This document shows, in pieces, positions 10,179 to 24,543 of a stretch of DNA of 64,000 nt. The stretch comes from Bidens hawaiensis. Its lineage: Eukaryota > Streptophyta > Magnoliopsida > Asterales > Asteraceae. The notes under the pieces are model-generated. The model had not been told where the DNA came from and searched no databases. It worked only from the letters and a program-made list of their open reading frames with translations. The DNA lies in contig JAIQDT010001955.1 in NCBI GenBank assembly GCA_021521415.1, forward strand, positions 1 through 64,000, written 5' to 3'. The position numbers and the translations under genes were made by a program. Numbering within the stretch: the first letter of the stretch is position 1; each line of letters opens with the position of its first letter.

Positions 10179-11582
10179 ATGGTGCAGAAACGACAGTTAT
10201 GTGAAGAGGAATATGATGTTTCTCCCAAACACTTGAAGTTGGAACATAATTGTGATGTGGTTCCTTGTTTGCGGTTTACTAAGGACGATGCGCAGATACA
10301 GTCAGGTGTGTGGTGGAAAGGTTTCGTTTTTAAATGTTTATGGTTTGCAGACAGTTGTAATTATTTAACCTTATTGTTATACAACGAAATATATTGCTGC
10401 ATATTTATGTTTTGCTATAGGCACCAGTATTTACTATATCTTAAAAATTGTGTAAATTTACTGAGAGTATTTGTTACTATGACAGTTAAAGATGTGGGCT
10501 ACTTCTTTAAACCAAATATCGAAGTTGAAAATGGATTTTTAAGTGACAAGTTCACTGATTCTACTCATCGGGGCCGCCTTTCCACCTCATCATGGGCCAG
10601 CAGCACGGTTACTGAAGAAGACGCCTTGTCAGAAGCGGTACCTCCTACGAGTTCTCACGCCTATTCTTACCTTTTAGAACATCCTCCGATGAAACAAGTC
10701 TCAGTTGGACCCGAATATCAAGCTGACATACCCGAATGGCACGGATTTGACGGAGATGAGGTTAAATTTTTAGGGTCTTCGGTCATCCGAATGCCTGATA
10801 ATGAAATCATACATGACAATAAAACCGTTGCAGAAGGAAGAACCGAATGTGACTGTTTAAATATGGGGTCTACGGAATGCGTTGAACGACATATTAAAGA
10901 AGCAAGGGAGAATCTAGTGGCAAGAATTGGACTTAAATCGTTTGTCGATTTAGGGTTTAATGATATGGGTGAGGTGGTTTCTGAGAAATGGACCGAAGAC
11001 GATGAGCAGTTGTTTCAAGAAGTTGTGTTTTCGAACCCTGTGACATCAGGTAGAAACTTTTGGAACTATCTTGCAGCCGAGTTCCCTTCACGCAACTGTC
11101 AAGAGATTGTTAGTTATTATTTCAACGTCTTCATGCTGCGCAGAAGACGAGAGCAGAACCGAGTTGATCCAGTGAACGCCGACAGTGATGACGATGAACC
11201 ACATGGTTATGATATTGATGACGATACTGAAAACGATCACAAGGATTCACAGTCCAGTAAGTTACATAAAAGTTGCAGTTTTGACTCGACGTTGGAGAAA
11301 ACCATTGTTGATGAAAGCGGAGATGGAGGTCATGATTTTTTATATGATTCATGCACGTCGTCTGATACTGTTGGCACGCCGTGTAATATTAAAGCCAACA
11401 AATCATGGGTAAACCATGAATTTACATTTGAATCCCTGGACGCACGAGTGTGGGACGTCGGGTACTTCTCGTCTGCGGGAACTAAAACCGAGTTTTTGCC
11501 TACAGGCTCGATGATTGAGGAGGTATTTGGTGTTGACTCTTGGGATTTTGAAACCACAGATGATAACAAAAGCTCAAATTAG
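10179..11582 (+). CDS. ELM2 and SANT/Myb domain nuclear protein
   Basis: The frame is open from 10179 to 11582, but 10306-10485 (180 nt, GTGTGT...GACAG) reads as an intron: removal joins AQIQS to VKDVGYF in frame and gives 407 residues. In the spliced product an ELM2-like motif (VGPEYQADIPEW) starts near residue 116 and a SANT/Myb-like domain (KWTEDDEQLF...FWNYLAAEFPSRNCQEIVSYYFNVFMLRRR) spans about 210-260, followed by an acidic stretch (DSDDDEP, DIDDDTEND). The C-terminus has GSMIEEVFGVDSWDF. ELM2-SANT modules recruit histone deacetylases in animals; the plant relatives (Arabidopsis At1g26580/At2g03470 type) are presumed chromatin regulators. Because the intron is a multiple of three with no in-frame stop, retention would insert 60 hydrophobic residues rather than truncate. 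Confidence 0.88.
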   Translation: MVQKRQLCEEEYDVSPKHLKLEHNCDVVPCLRFTKDDAQIQSGVWWKGFVFKCLWFADSCNYLTLLLYNEIYCCIFMFCYRHQYLLYLKNCVNLLRVFVTMTVKDVGYFFKPNIEVENGFLSDKFTDSTHRGRLSTSSWASSTVTEEDALSEAVPPTSSHAYSYLLEHPPMKQVSVGPEYQADIPEWHGFDGDEVKFLGSSVIRMPDNEIIHDNKTVAEGRTECDCLNMGSTECVERHIKEARENLVARIGLKSFVDLGFNDMGEVVSEKWTEDDEQLFQEVVFSNPVTSGRNFWNYLAAEFPSRNCQEIVSYYFNVFMLRRRREQNRVDPVNADSDDDEPHGYDIDDDTENDHKDSQSSKLHKSCSFDSTLEKTIVDESGDGGHDFLYDSCTSSDTVGTPCNIKANKSWVNHEFTFESLDARVWDVGYFSSAGTKTEFLPTGSMIEEVFGVDSWDFETTDDNKSSN

Positions 11583-11928
11583 CATTGGTAGTGGTTAGTA
11601 AGCATGCTCAATTTTTTATTGTACAATTACAGAATTACCCCTGGTTAGTATTAGAATTTATTCACTTAAAGGGGTATACTTAGTTAACAGGTTCACTTAT
11701 CCTTTTGCAAATCTTTTGTGATATGTTTTTTTTGTAATTATCAAGGGCTGGACCGGAAAAATTAGTAAGTAATGGAGCAAAATTAATATTAGGAGAAAAG
11801 GTTGTTGATTGACTAAGAATTGTTGTAAACATTTTTTTTTGTAACAAATTAATACACATTTTGTGTTCCTCTTGCTATCTATCTATATCATTGTCTTTGT
11901 TTACCAACATATTGATCACAAATAATAA

Positions 11929-12380
11929 TAAGGGTGTGCAAAGAACCGAAGAAACTAATCTGGAATCGAAAATACCGAAACAAAGACCGACGGTTTGGTT
12001 TTATGTTTTTGTAAAATCCGAACTAACGATTCGGTTTTGGTTTTGGTTTTGGGTTTGCATATAATAAAAACCGAAAAAACCGAACTGAACCAGGTTCCTA
12101 TATTTTTGTTATTTTATATTTTATATTAAGTAATTTATGAGAATTTAATAAACATGTAACACAAATATTTTTGGTAAAATGTTTAATAGCCTATTATTTT
12201 ACAATTAACAAAATTATTTATACCTAAATTAATTATTTTTTGAAAACTTTCTTTTGACTTAAAATTTTCAAGATCAAATGACAAAAACCGAAAAAACCAA
12301 AATCAAACGGTTTCAAATACTCTAAAAACCAAAGTTTTGATTTTCGGTTTTAACCAAAAACCGCATCACGCACACCCCTA
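11929..12380. mobile_element. hAT-type MITE, 452 bp, 8-bp TSD AATAATAA
   Basis: Left terminus TAAGGGTGTGC (11929-11939), right terminus complement TAGGGGTGTGC (12370-12380). Perfect 8-bp direct repeats AATAATAA flank it at 11921-11928 and 12381-12388. Interior consists of CGGTTTTGG / CCGAAAAAACCG words near both ends and an AT-rich middle, no coding. It lies about 350 bp downstream of the ELM2 gene. Confidence 0.9.
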
Positions 12381-14898
12381 AATAATAACATGCAACTTTA
12401 TGGGATAGAAATTGTATGATTTCATAGCGACAAATTGTATAAAAAGTATGATATCAGATGAATTATCTTATAAATTTGGAACAGAAAGATTTTTCTAAAG
12501 CTCTTTGATGTTAACTTTTGTCATATTATGCACCAACACCTTATGGACTTCATAGATTTATTAGACTATATTTTTTAATCGTGTCACATGTAACTATAAG
12601 AATAAATATACAATCTCCTTTTGCAAAAGACTTAAGATAAAATTATAAACTAATTTCTATTAGGTTTGATAGATTTGAACTTAGCTGTTAGATCAAGCTA
12701 TTATATATCATGGTAACCATCCACGAGACAAGTTTGGACAGCTATGGGACTTTTGAAAACCAACATTTATTAATACTTTAATTACACCCATTATGTGCCT
12801 GGCCTAACTAAAGATACCCTTGGTTTGTACTTTGTAGTTTGTACCCTTCATTAGAGGTGTTTAAGAAATCCAAATCCGACACTTAAATAAACTGATCTGA
12901 ATATTCGAATAACTAATTCGAATTCGGATTGGATTCGAATATGAATTTTAAAGTTCAAATTATTTGGATTATTCGAATATCCGTTTATTCGAAATAAAAA
13001 CATGCTTTAAGTGGTATATTACCGGTTTTGCATGTTATTTATATTTGTATTCAAGACTAAATTGTACTTTTCGGTTTTGTATGTTTATTGTGATTCTAAG
13101 ACAAAAAATTAGAAAAAAAAATTTGTTATTTGGTTAATTTCGGATTATTCGAATTTTATCCGAAATCTGAATTGAATTCTCATAGATTCAGATCAGATAG
13201 AATATCCCTAATTCAGATCGTATCGAATTTCGGATAAGGTTATAAAATTTTCAAATCCGAACAGAATAACCAATTATCTTATCCAGTTATGAAAACGTTG
13301 GGTTTAACTTTTAAGGCTTACACGAGCCATGGAACTGGTTTTAAAGTTGATAAGTTTGTACTTCGTGCATGACTACTTGTACCTAACACGATTATATAAG
13401 TCAAAAAGAAACTACCTAGACATGGGCCATTGGGTTGTAGTTGATGCATAAATATATGTACCCTAAGCTGCTGGTTGATGAGTCAAAATAAAGCTAGCAT
13501 CATAGCATTCTTGATTTGTATGTCTGGTACTTTATGCCTGAAGTACATGTGTGTATGAATGGAGAACCATACACAGTCACTGGGCCATCTTCGACTTCAA
13601 TGTCAAGGTTTCTATATCAATCTTCATTTTTTATTTTTTATTATAGACATCATATGTTTTACACTAAAATAATATAAAAACCATAAAACTATTTCGATGG
13701 TAACACTATACTTTATACTAATCCTTCAAATACATATTATGTAGTATTTTAATATAATAAAACTATTTCAATGGTAAAAAGTTTTTCAATTTTTTTTAAT
13801 CTAAAGTCATCCAACCCTTGTTAGTTGTTCCAAAATTTGTGATTTTTTTTTATAAATGTTAATCTTTTAAAATTGAGAAAAAATCATGTAATATGACAAT
13901 ATCAATCAAGTTTCAAAAGCTTTTCACTTGATTCTTTCTTTGTTTCTTTAAAGTCACTTAATATTATGTAAAAATAATTTTATCCATGTTAAAAATATTT
14001 TAGTTGAAATAACTTCAATTGAACATATAATCTTGGCTATTATTTAGTCAGTGACTATTTTTCTTTTACTTTGACATAAATTGATTAATTATAAAATTTT
14101 ATTATTATTATTTAGTGAATTTCTTTTAACTATCACCGTTCACTTCAAATAGATTTTAGAATTTTAAAAATAATCATTAATAGTAAGCAGGAATGTAGGA
14201 TTCATATGTAGTTCATTTTTTCTTGATTGGCTTCAAAAACAAATATAACTTAAATGACTTTACTAAAATATTTACAAAATTTATATCACATGTATAAATT
14301 TCAATCAATTTAAAATACATATGATAAGGCGAAAAACGTCGATTCAAACACTTATACGAAGATGATACCAACCATTTACTCAAAGTACACCTACTAAATA
14401 ATTATTTGTTTTTGCACAACATGGCATTTTCCTTGTACGACTTAAAAGGGTATAAATTCATTTGTTTACAACAAGGTAACGATATATAAATCCAAAAAAA
14501 TAGGAGCCTGCTGATGCTACCAACTTTAAAATGTAGATTTATAATAAGTTCCATATCAACTATTGTTGCTAATACGACACTAGCATTCCGGCCGGAGCAA
14601 TGAGGGAAGCCGGCTGGAGTCTGCCGTCCGGCCACCGCCTCACATCATTTTTGGTAAGTAGTACACATAGTAATAAGCCAATAAAATAAAAATACAGCTC
14701 GCAAGTAATTTGAATTGTTCGATTTTAAATTATATTTAATTACAGTTGGTATTCTAGTCTAATGACATGAAAGTGATGGTTAAGATTTGAGATCTTATGG
14801 ACTCGAAACTTGATTTGATGGGTTTCATTCTTGATGGTGTTCGTGGGTAAGTCAGGTCTAGGTTGTTAAATCTTAAAACAAGTATGAACGGTTGAGAA
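12381..14898. repeat. Gene-free AT-rich stretch with decayed hAT-like repeat
   Basis: 12846-13290 begins TAGAGGTGTTTAAG, a hAT-like terminus, and is filled with GAATTCGGAT/ATTCGAAT words; no matching right terminus or 8-bp duplication was found, so it is truncated. The rest is AT-rich with scattered short frames and no recognised gene; 14402-14635 is open on the minus strand but shows no domain or codon signature. Confidence 0.45.
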
Positions 14899-15570
14899 CA
14901 GGGGTGTTCTTCGGGTTCGTTTTTCGGGTTTCGGGTTTTTCGGGCCAGGTTCTTCGTGTTTCAAAGTTTAAATCTTGATCCGAAACCCAACCCAAATCTC
15001 TCACGGGTTTTGCGGGTTCAGGTTTTTTCGAGTTGGGTTAATCAGGTATCCAAGAAAAAAAACACATAAAACCAATTTAAAAAAAAAAACTACAATGATA
15101 AAATTAAACAACATATTCTTCTTTGCTTATAATCAAATAATAAACTAACCTAACTTGATAAAATAATTCAAAATAAGAATAAAACTAACTCGAATCATAA
15201 TCGTATTCAATCGGGCATGATTTGGTTGTTCGATTATGGGTTGCTATTAGTAATAAACAGAAACCATAAATTAAATAAGAAATTGATCCATAAGAGCTAG
15301 AATGACTACAGTCTATTACGGATTCTGATAACTTTAGTGGCTAAGACATAGCCTAGTATACATAAAAATAGATTTGATTACAAACTAAAAGTTTATTCGA
15401 GTTTTTCGGGTTGACCCAAATCTTATAGATCAAACCCAAGAAGCAACCCTAATTACTTTGGTTCGGGCTCGGGTTAGTTTTTTCTCGGGTTCGGGTTCTT
15501 CAAGTCCTGTTAGTTCGGGTTCGGGTACGAGTTTTTTCGGTTTGGGATTCGGGTAAAAGTGACAGCCCTA
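14899..15570. mobile_element. hAT-type MITE, 672 bp, 8-bp TSD GTTGAGAA
   Basis: Left terminus CAGGGGTGTTC, right terminus complement TAGGGCTGTC. Exact 8-bp duplications GTTGAGAA at 14891-14898 and 15571-15578. Both subterminal regions are dense in TTCGGGTT words (14915-15040 and 15465-15555); the centre is AT-rich without coding capacity. Non-autonomous. Confidence 0.9.
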
Positions 15571-18500
15571 GTTGAGAATTTGAGATCCCGTCTGGGAAAG
15601 GCTAACTCGGTTTTGATATTTTGGTGGTATTTTCAAACGCTGTTAAAAATTGTTTTCGATAGAAACTTCAAAGTTAGAAAAAAAGAAGTATCTAAATTGA
15701 ACTTTAGATTAGACTCTTTCAATTAGAACAAAAGTTGGTCTATGAAGTTACATAAAATTATATTGAAACTTCGTAAACGTTACTTAAATATTTGTTTAGA
15801 CCATGTAGGGTTGTGAATTGATGTCTCATCTTGATAATGTCACACCCAACTTGTGTAATTCAACCTGTCATTTCCTTTTAATTCGTATTATTTTAATTTA
15901 AAATTTACATAAAATTTTAGGTTAAAAATCGTAATGACTTAGTCGTGTGTATATGTAAATTAATAATAATTACGGGGAAGATTTAGCAATCAACAAACGA
16001 AACGATCAAACAAATGGTAAATTGATAAATAAAATAACATATGTTGAGTAAACGCTTACTGTTGAAAATCAGTAACGATTGAAATTGTTTGATCTTAATC
16101 AATATTTAGGATATGGAATGTGATTTTGATAACTAACACAAGTTATATTTGTGTAAACCATCACACGAGTTTATTCATCATTAGTTTTTTTATCGTCTAT
16201 ATAATTGTACTAAAAGTACGTCATCATTTTGTGAAATTTTCTTTTATTTTATATAAATATCTTGTATCTCATTCCCCAAAATATAGAAGATACATAGTGA
16301 TTCCATCGGGAACTTGCAACTTTTCCTCGGATTTTATGCTTACGGTAAGGATGAGAATTATAATATGGAGTTAATATGACGTTTCTTTTACTTTTTTTCT
16401 CTCTCAACATTTTAGAGATATGAGGATAGAGACCAAATGAGAATGCTCTTATAGTTGTTAAATAACTAAAATAATGTTCTAAAATAGTATATGATAACAC
16501 GATAGCACTAATATTTAAGTTTAAAAATATTTGTTGTTAAAGTCTATCAACAAATTAACCAAATATCGTGGTAGGATAGGTAGGATGCTCTTATAGTTGT
16601 TAAATAACTAAAACAATGACTAAGATAAAGTTTCTATCCTTCTAATATTTGTTGTAGTATAGTTACCTTATCGATATTTATTCTCATATATTTCATAATT
16701 ATTGCAGTTTTCAATCTTCGTCAAACACCTTCTTATTCAAACACTCTTGAATGTCTTTTAGTAACCGATACATGCTATTAATTAAATTGTAATGCTCTTG
16801 AGATAAAACTCCATTACGAGAACTGAACCCTCGTCCCTTAGGATAGAGGCATCAATACCACAAACCCAAAGCCCATTGATAATCGTCATTGTTTTAACCC
16901 TTGAACTGTGATACATTAATATTGGAATTAATTTTATTGCTATTATTGGATTTTCCTTTGTATATATACTTAAGAGAAAGGTGAGAGTTTTGCTTGGAAA
17001 GATTATGACATAGAGTACGTAATAGTATTAGTTACACTTATGTTAGTAATGTTTCGACTTCGATACTCGAGCAAGCGTTGTATAACAGATTCCACATGGG
17101 TTATCGAGACACCAATGGAGTGGAACCATACTCGGAGTATAACAAGACCATGGACTCTCTAGACACATATTTTAAAAAAAAAATATATTAAACCGAGCAT
17201 AGAATATATCGTATTGTATTATATTGACGTTGATGGTATCGTGTGGCAATATCCCACCTAAATTTAGTTCATTTGGGGCCAACCAACTTGGTGTACATTT
17301 ACTATATTGTGCTTTATTAAGCATTTTTCATGATGTGTTAACTGATGTTTTATTACCCTTTTGTTTTGTGTTCTATATCTTCACTAGCAAACAACGCCAA
17401 CCATCCAACATATTATTGACTATGATGATGTTTTATTTCCTCCCTTTTTACTTTATTTATTTCCCTTTATACTTTTTATGATTGGCTCATACTTCAACTC
17501 CTAAAAATCTGTAATTTCACATTATTCTATACCATTTGCTTAATAAAAATTTGTAACATAAACAATATTAAACTTTAATGAATAATAATATTTAGTTAGC
17601 TCATAAAGCTTTTGAGCTTTCAAAGTGTGCAGGCTGGTGGATTCCTAGAACTACTTCAAGGTGGGCCCCTTGCTCAAATGTCCAACTTGCCCTTCTTTAC
17701 CACACTTTTAATTAAATAAATACATTTATTTGCTTTTAAAATAACTTCAACTATTGAGCTAGATTTTCTTCTTCACTAAAAAATTTACTCCAAAATCCAT
17801 CGAAACGTAGAATTACGGGTTTGAACTCATGACCTCTAAAGAAAAGAGACACATATCAGTCTATTACATCACCATGTAACATTAGGCTAAACGCCTAGCC
17901 TAGATATTTTTTAGAATGATGATTTTCCTTTTTATGTTTAGGCCATTGCACTCTTTAATTTAAAGATCCTCGTTGTCCATTCTGATCAAACTATGTTATC
18001 TTAACCAGTCTCACGTTAACTTCAGAGTTTGACTTGGGCGTTCCCTCGGGAAACCATACCGTCAGCTGTTACTTGACAGTCGTTGTGCCGCCACAATAGC
18101 ATAACCCTTTAATGTAACGCATGTGAGACAAAAACCCTGGTGAGCTCGAGATTCATAATAATAACTTCGAACATCCAACTCAAATAAGTTATTGTCAAAA
18201 TCCACCCAAAAGTGACACAAATAAGGATCAAACTTAAATCTCCACTAAATGATATAAATAATAACTTTTACCAAACATTTTATATAGTTATTTTTCCCAT
18301 AGAGCAAGAATACTTGTACCTAAAGCCATAATGCTAATGCTACAAACACTTGTACCTTATGCCATAACTTTTGTACAACAGTTTGGATATAGACAATTGA
18401 GGTACACAAAAAAAGAAGAATAAGTGGCAAGGAGTAGAAGCAGCAAGACAAAGTAAAGAATAGTTAAGGGGCAGTTGGTTTGCTTCCACAGCCATAGGGA

Positions 18501-18653
18501 TGATCAAATGTGGATCAATCTGAGCCGTTGGATGTCATACCGGCGTAGGATTCTCAGTTGGGTACACGTACTGCCTTGTCTTTTTATCTATCCTTGCTTC
18601 CATGCATGGGTTTCTTCATCTTCTTCACATCCAATTCCAAATATAGCTTCTTT
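15571..18653. other. Gene-free AT-rich stretch upstream of the ZAT gene
   Basis: No gene recognised. A 28-bp direct repeat (TGCTCTTATAGTTGTTAAAT core) occurs at 16444-16471 and 16586-16613. The remaining sequence is AT-rich with short uninformative frames such as 17224-17481, which is hydrophobic but T-rich by composition. Confidence 0.4.
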
Positions 18654-18901
18654 CTAGAGAGAGAAACACTCTGTTCTAGAGAGAGAAAGTTGGTTTCTTG
18701 ATGTTTTTGTTTTAAATCTTGAATCTTTTAAAGAAATTTGATATGGGTTTGTTTCTTTTTGGTTAAAGATTGTTGATTTTGGGTTAAAGATTGTTTCTTG
18801 ATCTGGGTTTTTGTTAATTGTTTCAGTTTGATCTTGAATACTCTGTTTCTTGATACACATCCTCTGTTTTTGGGTTGGTTTGACTTCAATTGATCTAAAA
18901 G
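18654..18901 (+). promoter_or_regulatory. Probable 5' UTR of the ZAT-type gene
   Basis: Begins with two near-copies of TTCTAGAGAGAGAAA (about 18653 and 18674), a CT/GA-rich element common around plant transcription starts, then a T-rich, ATG-poor stretch to the start codon at 18902. No TATA box was identified with confidence. Confidence 0.35.
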
Positions 18902-19525
18902 ATGTTGAATTTGATCCAAGAAACTGATCAAGATTCAGTTTTTCATCATCAAAGCTTCCCATCTGGTAGATCTTTAGCTGGTCACATGAAGTCTCATAAT
19001 AATAATAATAATAATAATCATAATAATCATGATCATGATGATGATAAGAATTTGAAGAAGAAGAAGAGGAAGATGAAGCAAATGAAGAAGCTTTCATCAG
19101 TTAACAATGAGGGATTGGATTCAAATGATTTAGGGTATGAATTAAGGAAAGATCCAAAAAAGACTCCAAAAGTCAAAGATGCAAGTGAAGTTGAGAATGA
19201 TAATAATAATAATAATGATAATTGTTTGGTGGTTCTTGATAAGCTTTGTAAAGAATGTGGTAAAGGTTTTCAATCTTGGAAGGCCTTGTTTGGGCACATG
19301 AAATGCCATTCTGAAAAAGTGTCAAACAAACACCAGAAAAAGAACATGATTCAAGATTCTTGGACTAGTCATTCGGACAACGAAAACTCGGGTGCTAAAT
19401 CGAGTCGAATCAAGAAATCGAGATCAAGAAGCAAGAGAATGAAAAGGTTTACAGTTACTTCTACTACTGTTACTACCACTACCACTATTACTTCAGCTTC
19501 ATCTTCAATCTCCATGAATGGTAAC

Positions 19526-19582
<57 letters not shown>

Positions 19583-20242
19583 CATGGTTCAACTAGTGTG
19601 TCTGAAATTGAACAAGATCAAGAATATGAGATTGCTATGTGTTTGATGATGCTTTCTAGAGATGAGGGTAAATGGGGTAATTGTAATTCATCTGCTTTTG
19701 TAAGTTTGACTAAAGTTGAAGGTAAAAAAGTTGCTAAATCCCATATTATTGTTGATGATCTTGAACCAATTGTGACCAAAAATGATGAATTTGATGAGTC
19801 AAACAAGAGAAAGTTTGAGTGTATGACTTGTAACAAAAGCTTCCACTCATATAAAGCACTAGGTGGGCATAAAGCAAGTCACAAGAAACTAAAGGAAGGT
19901 CTAGATTCGAAGCCTGAAGACGACGACAGTCACGACAACACGATCGAAAACAAGTCTCTTTTCGATAATAATCAACCAACAACAAAGTTACATGAATGTC
20001 CAATTTGCTTCAAAGTTTTCGCTAGCGGGCAGGCTTTGGGAGGTCACAAGAGATCACACATGATTGCTGAGGCTAAATTGAACCAACAAAAGGTGAAGGA
20101 GCCGGTTCGTGAAGTGCGAGGGTTTATTGATCTCAACATGCTTCCTGATACAATGGAAGAGGATATGATGATGCATTGGATGGATGCTAATGCTACTAAC
20201 CATGAACCAACAACACTACTTGGGTTGCTTTCAACAAGTTAA
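18902..20242 (+). CDS. C2H2 zinc-finger repressor of the ZAT4/ZAT9 type
   Basis: Single-exon frame of 446 residues. Plant-type QALGGH-class fingers: CKECGKGFQSWKALFGHMKCH (C at 117), CMTCNKSFHSYKALGGHKASH (C at 307) and CPICFKVFASGQALGGHKRSH (C at 366). A fourth, N-terminal unit (SFPSGRSLAGHMKSH, residues 18-32) keeps the helix and histidines but lacks the cysteine pair, so it cannot bind zinc normally. FIDLNMLP at about residue 408 contains a DLN-type EAR motif, implying TOPLESS-dependent repression. Basic tracts (KKKKRKMK, SRSRSKRMKR) look like nuclear localisation signals. A run of about 20 Asn is encoded by an AAT microsatellite. ZAT proteins act mostly in stress responses; the specific role is inference. 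The finger spacing and C-terminal EAR match ZAT1/4/9. Confidence 0.93.
19525..19582 (+). repeat. Coding (AAT)n microsatellite
   Basis: About 19 uninterrupted AAT units inside the ZAT gene encode a polyasparagine linker between finger 2 and the acidic middle region. Shorter AAT runs at 18998-19025 and 19200-19218 in the same gene also encode Asn stretches, so the gene has a general tendency to AAT expansion. Confidence 0.95.
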
Positions 20243-22853
20243 AAAGATCATCTCACGAGTGTATAGATTTCATTAATTCTTTGCATAATTGATGTAGTTT
20301 GGTGCTTAACCAACAACATAAGTAGCCATACACATACACACACAAACACCAAAAAAAAACACACATTGTTTGATATTCATAGTCTTTTGAGTTTTCACTA
20401 TTTTGTACTCATTTTTCTGCTTATTACTTGTCAAGGTACATTAATTGCTATGATTTGGATTGAAACAATCTATATTCTTGAGTTATCTTGGTTTGATTCC
20501 ACTTTAGATTACTTAGAATTGAAGGTGAAGATGGTGAAGTCTTGTAATTGAAGAAATGTTGATTATATTTTACTTGGGTTCATGGTAATTATAATTACTC
20601 ATTAATTATGCTTTAAGCTATTGGTCAGTTCGGTTTCGAGTAGAAACTAATGCGTGTGGTTTTAATTTTTTATAAACAATCGGCTTGGTTTTAGTTTTTG
20701 GGTAAGATGGTTCGCTTAATTTGATTAAGCGTTGGTTCATAATGCCGGTCAATTTCAACTCATTTTAAGTTGACCAAAAGAAAAATATTGGTTAGGTTAA
20801 ATAGTATGAGGAGTAATATATCATTTATAAATGAGAAAATTAAATATCTTTTTATAAATACACAACTTGTAAAACAAAATATATAAAACTTTGGTTATAG
20901 TGACACTTGTGACTATTGCGATTATTCGTTAAATATGTATAACAATTATACCATAAGACTCGGTTCGCAAAAAACAAAGCCAAACCGTCTATTTTTTAAT
21001 TTCTCATGTCTATATTATTCAGTATTCGGTCTGTCCTCTCACCCGCGTGTTTTGGAAATGTTACTAAAATAAAATGAAATATATTGGTTTTATTTAAAAG
21101 GGTGAGGCCCACCACAATCTTGTTTATTGAAATCACGACTCTAGCAATGTTGAGGCTCTAGCCAAATTTTTTGTGGTGAGTAGTGACCAAGTGTTAGATA
21201 AAGAATCTTGAATAAGAGTGAAGTTGGAATAAGTTTATATGAAATGTTCTGTCTGTAGAGTAAACGTATCTACTACTTGGTTACACCTCTCCCAATATTT
21301 GACTTAGCTTTATTGGCCGACACCAAAACAAAACCTTCAATCACTAGTAGCCCTATGCTCAAAAAGATTTAAAACACGTGAAATAATACTACGTGACACC
21401 CATGACCGTCTCTGAGGTTTGTTAAAAAAATTTGAATTAAAAGGATTTTTTTAGTGAGTTTAAACAGATTGATAGATTTTCAAATTGGTTTTATTGGGTT
21501 ATGATTTGGTCGTGGAAACTTTTTATTTTTATCTTTCTTTAAATAAAAATGAGCTTAATGAATTGGGTAATTGGGTCTTAACATGAATACATAATTTTTT
21601 TGAACATATATGTAATTCTTTTTTTTTTTTGAAAAATTTTAAGTCTGCTGGGATGACTAGACCGATATCAATATCATCCTATTCATACATGTTTTACTTC
21701 AATAGACCCGTTTTGAACAATAGTCTCTTTGTTGCTCATTATATTCCATAAATGTTTAGAGATCAAAACAAAGTTTATGGTTCTTAAAGATTTAATTCCT
21801 AATCAAGTCACACTTTGATCATAACAAACATCACTCCAAATGACTCTCATTCTTCCTTTAGCTTTAGCTTTAGCTTTAGCTTTATCTTCATTAGCCTATA
21901 GGAACCTCATCACAATCATAAGCCTTTATATATCTTCTATAACATTTCTTGGTAATACAAAGTGTGAGAAATCAAGGTTATAGTCTATATTGTTTACTCC
22001 ACATTGCTAAAGGTTAAAAACAAATTTGTTTCCCGTCATGTTAGATTATACTAATTCTTCAAAAACACTCATTTGCTCTCGATCTCTACAAACATCATTA
22101 CATTTCCACACATACCATTTTTTACATTTAATAAAATTATTTTTATACGAAATGAAATCAAAGAAAACTAACCATAAAATAATCAATAAAAGCTCAACCA
22201 TAAATAAACAACAAAAGGTTAGCCATAAAATAAAGAATAAAAAAAATTAACCATAAAGAAAAAAAATAAAAATAATAAATTAACCATAAAATAAAAATAA
22301 TAAATTAACCACAAAATAAAAAATAGAAATTCAACCATAAAATAAACAATAAAATGTATTGCATTAAAACAAAAAATAAAAGATAAAAATACAATAAGAA
22401 AATAGTTTAATAATTCATATATGCTGTTAGGGTTAGAGACACAGAAAACACGTATTGAAAAGCAGAAGCCACATGTAGATATATAAGTTACGTGGTTTCC
22501 AATTCCTGTAACAATCACCTCCATAAATTGCATTGCAGCCTTTCATCATGATTCACACCTATATTTCCTGCCATCGAATTACTTTCTCTATATCCGGTAA
22601 TTATTTTTTAAACCACACTTTTTTACCACCAAATATATGTTTCTCGCTTTCAGTTTCCTACTAATTACTTGTGTGATTATTAGTTTATTGCTCTTAGTTT
22701 GAGTTTATGGTTCAAAAGAGTGTTAATAATATTATTATTGTACTTAAGCACATGCATTGTATTATCATGTTATGAAATTGATTATGTATTGGTTATTGTT
22801 GCATGCAGGTACATCTTGCTGATGCATTATATATTGCTTAATAATCAATCACC
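20243..22853. other. Intergenic; low-complexity and NF-YA leader
   Basis: 20620-21010 contains scattered GGTTCGG/AACCG words of a decayed hAT-like repeat. 21855-21888 has five units of TTTAGC. 22145-22385 is a degenerate array of ACCATAAAATAA with varying A-rich spacers, which creates a false minus-strand hydrophobic frame. The last 300 bp before the NF-YA start include GCATGCAG at 22801-22808, a likely acceptor of a leader intron. No gene recognised. Confidence 0.45.

Positions 22854-24543
<1,690 letters not shown>

Noticed and set aside
14402..14635. Minus-strand frame of 77 codons
   Set aside because: No domain, no flanking splice or promoter signals; ordinary chance length.
21855..21888. 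Telomere-like repeat
   Set aside because: Units are TTTAGC, not the plant telomeric TTTAGGG; just a short microsatellite.
22219..22533. Hydrophobic minus-strand frame of 104 codons
   Set aside because: Product of a degenerate ACCATAAAATAA array; composition artefact, not a membrane protein.
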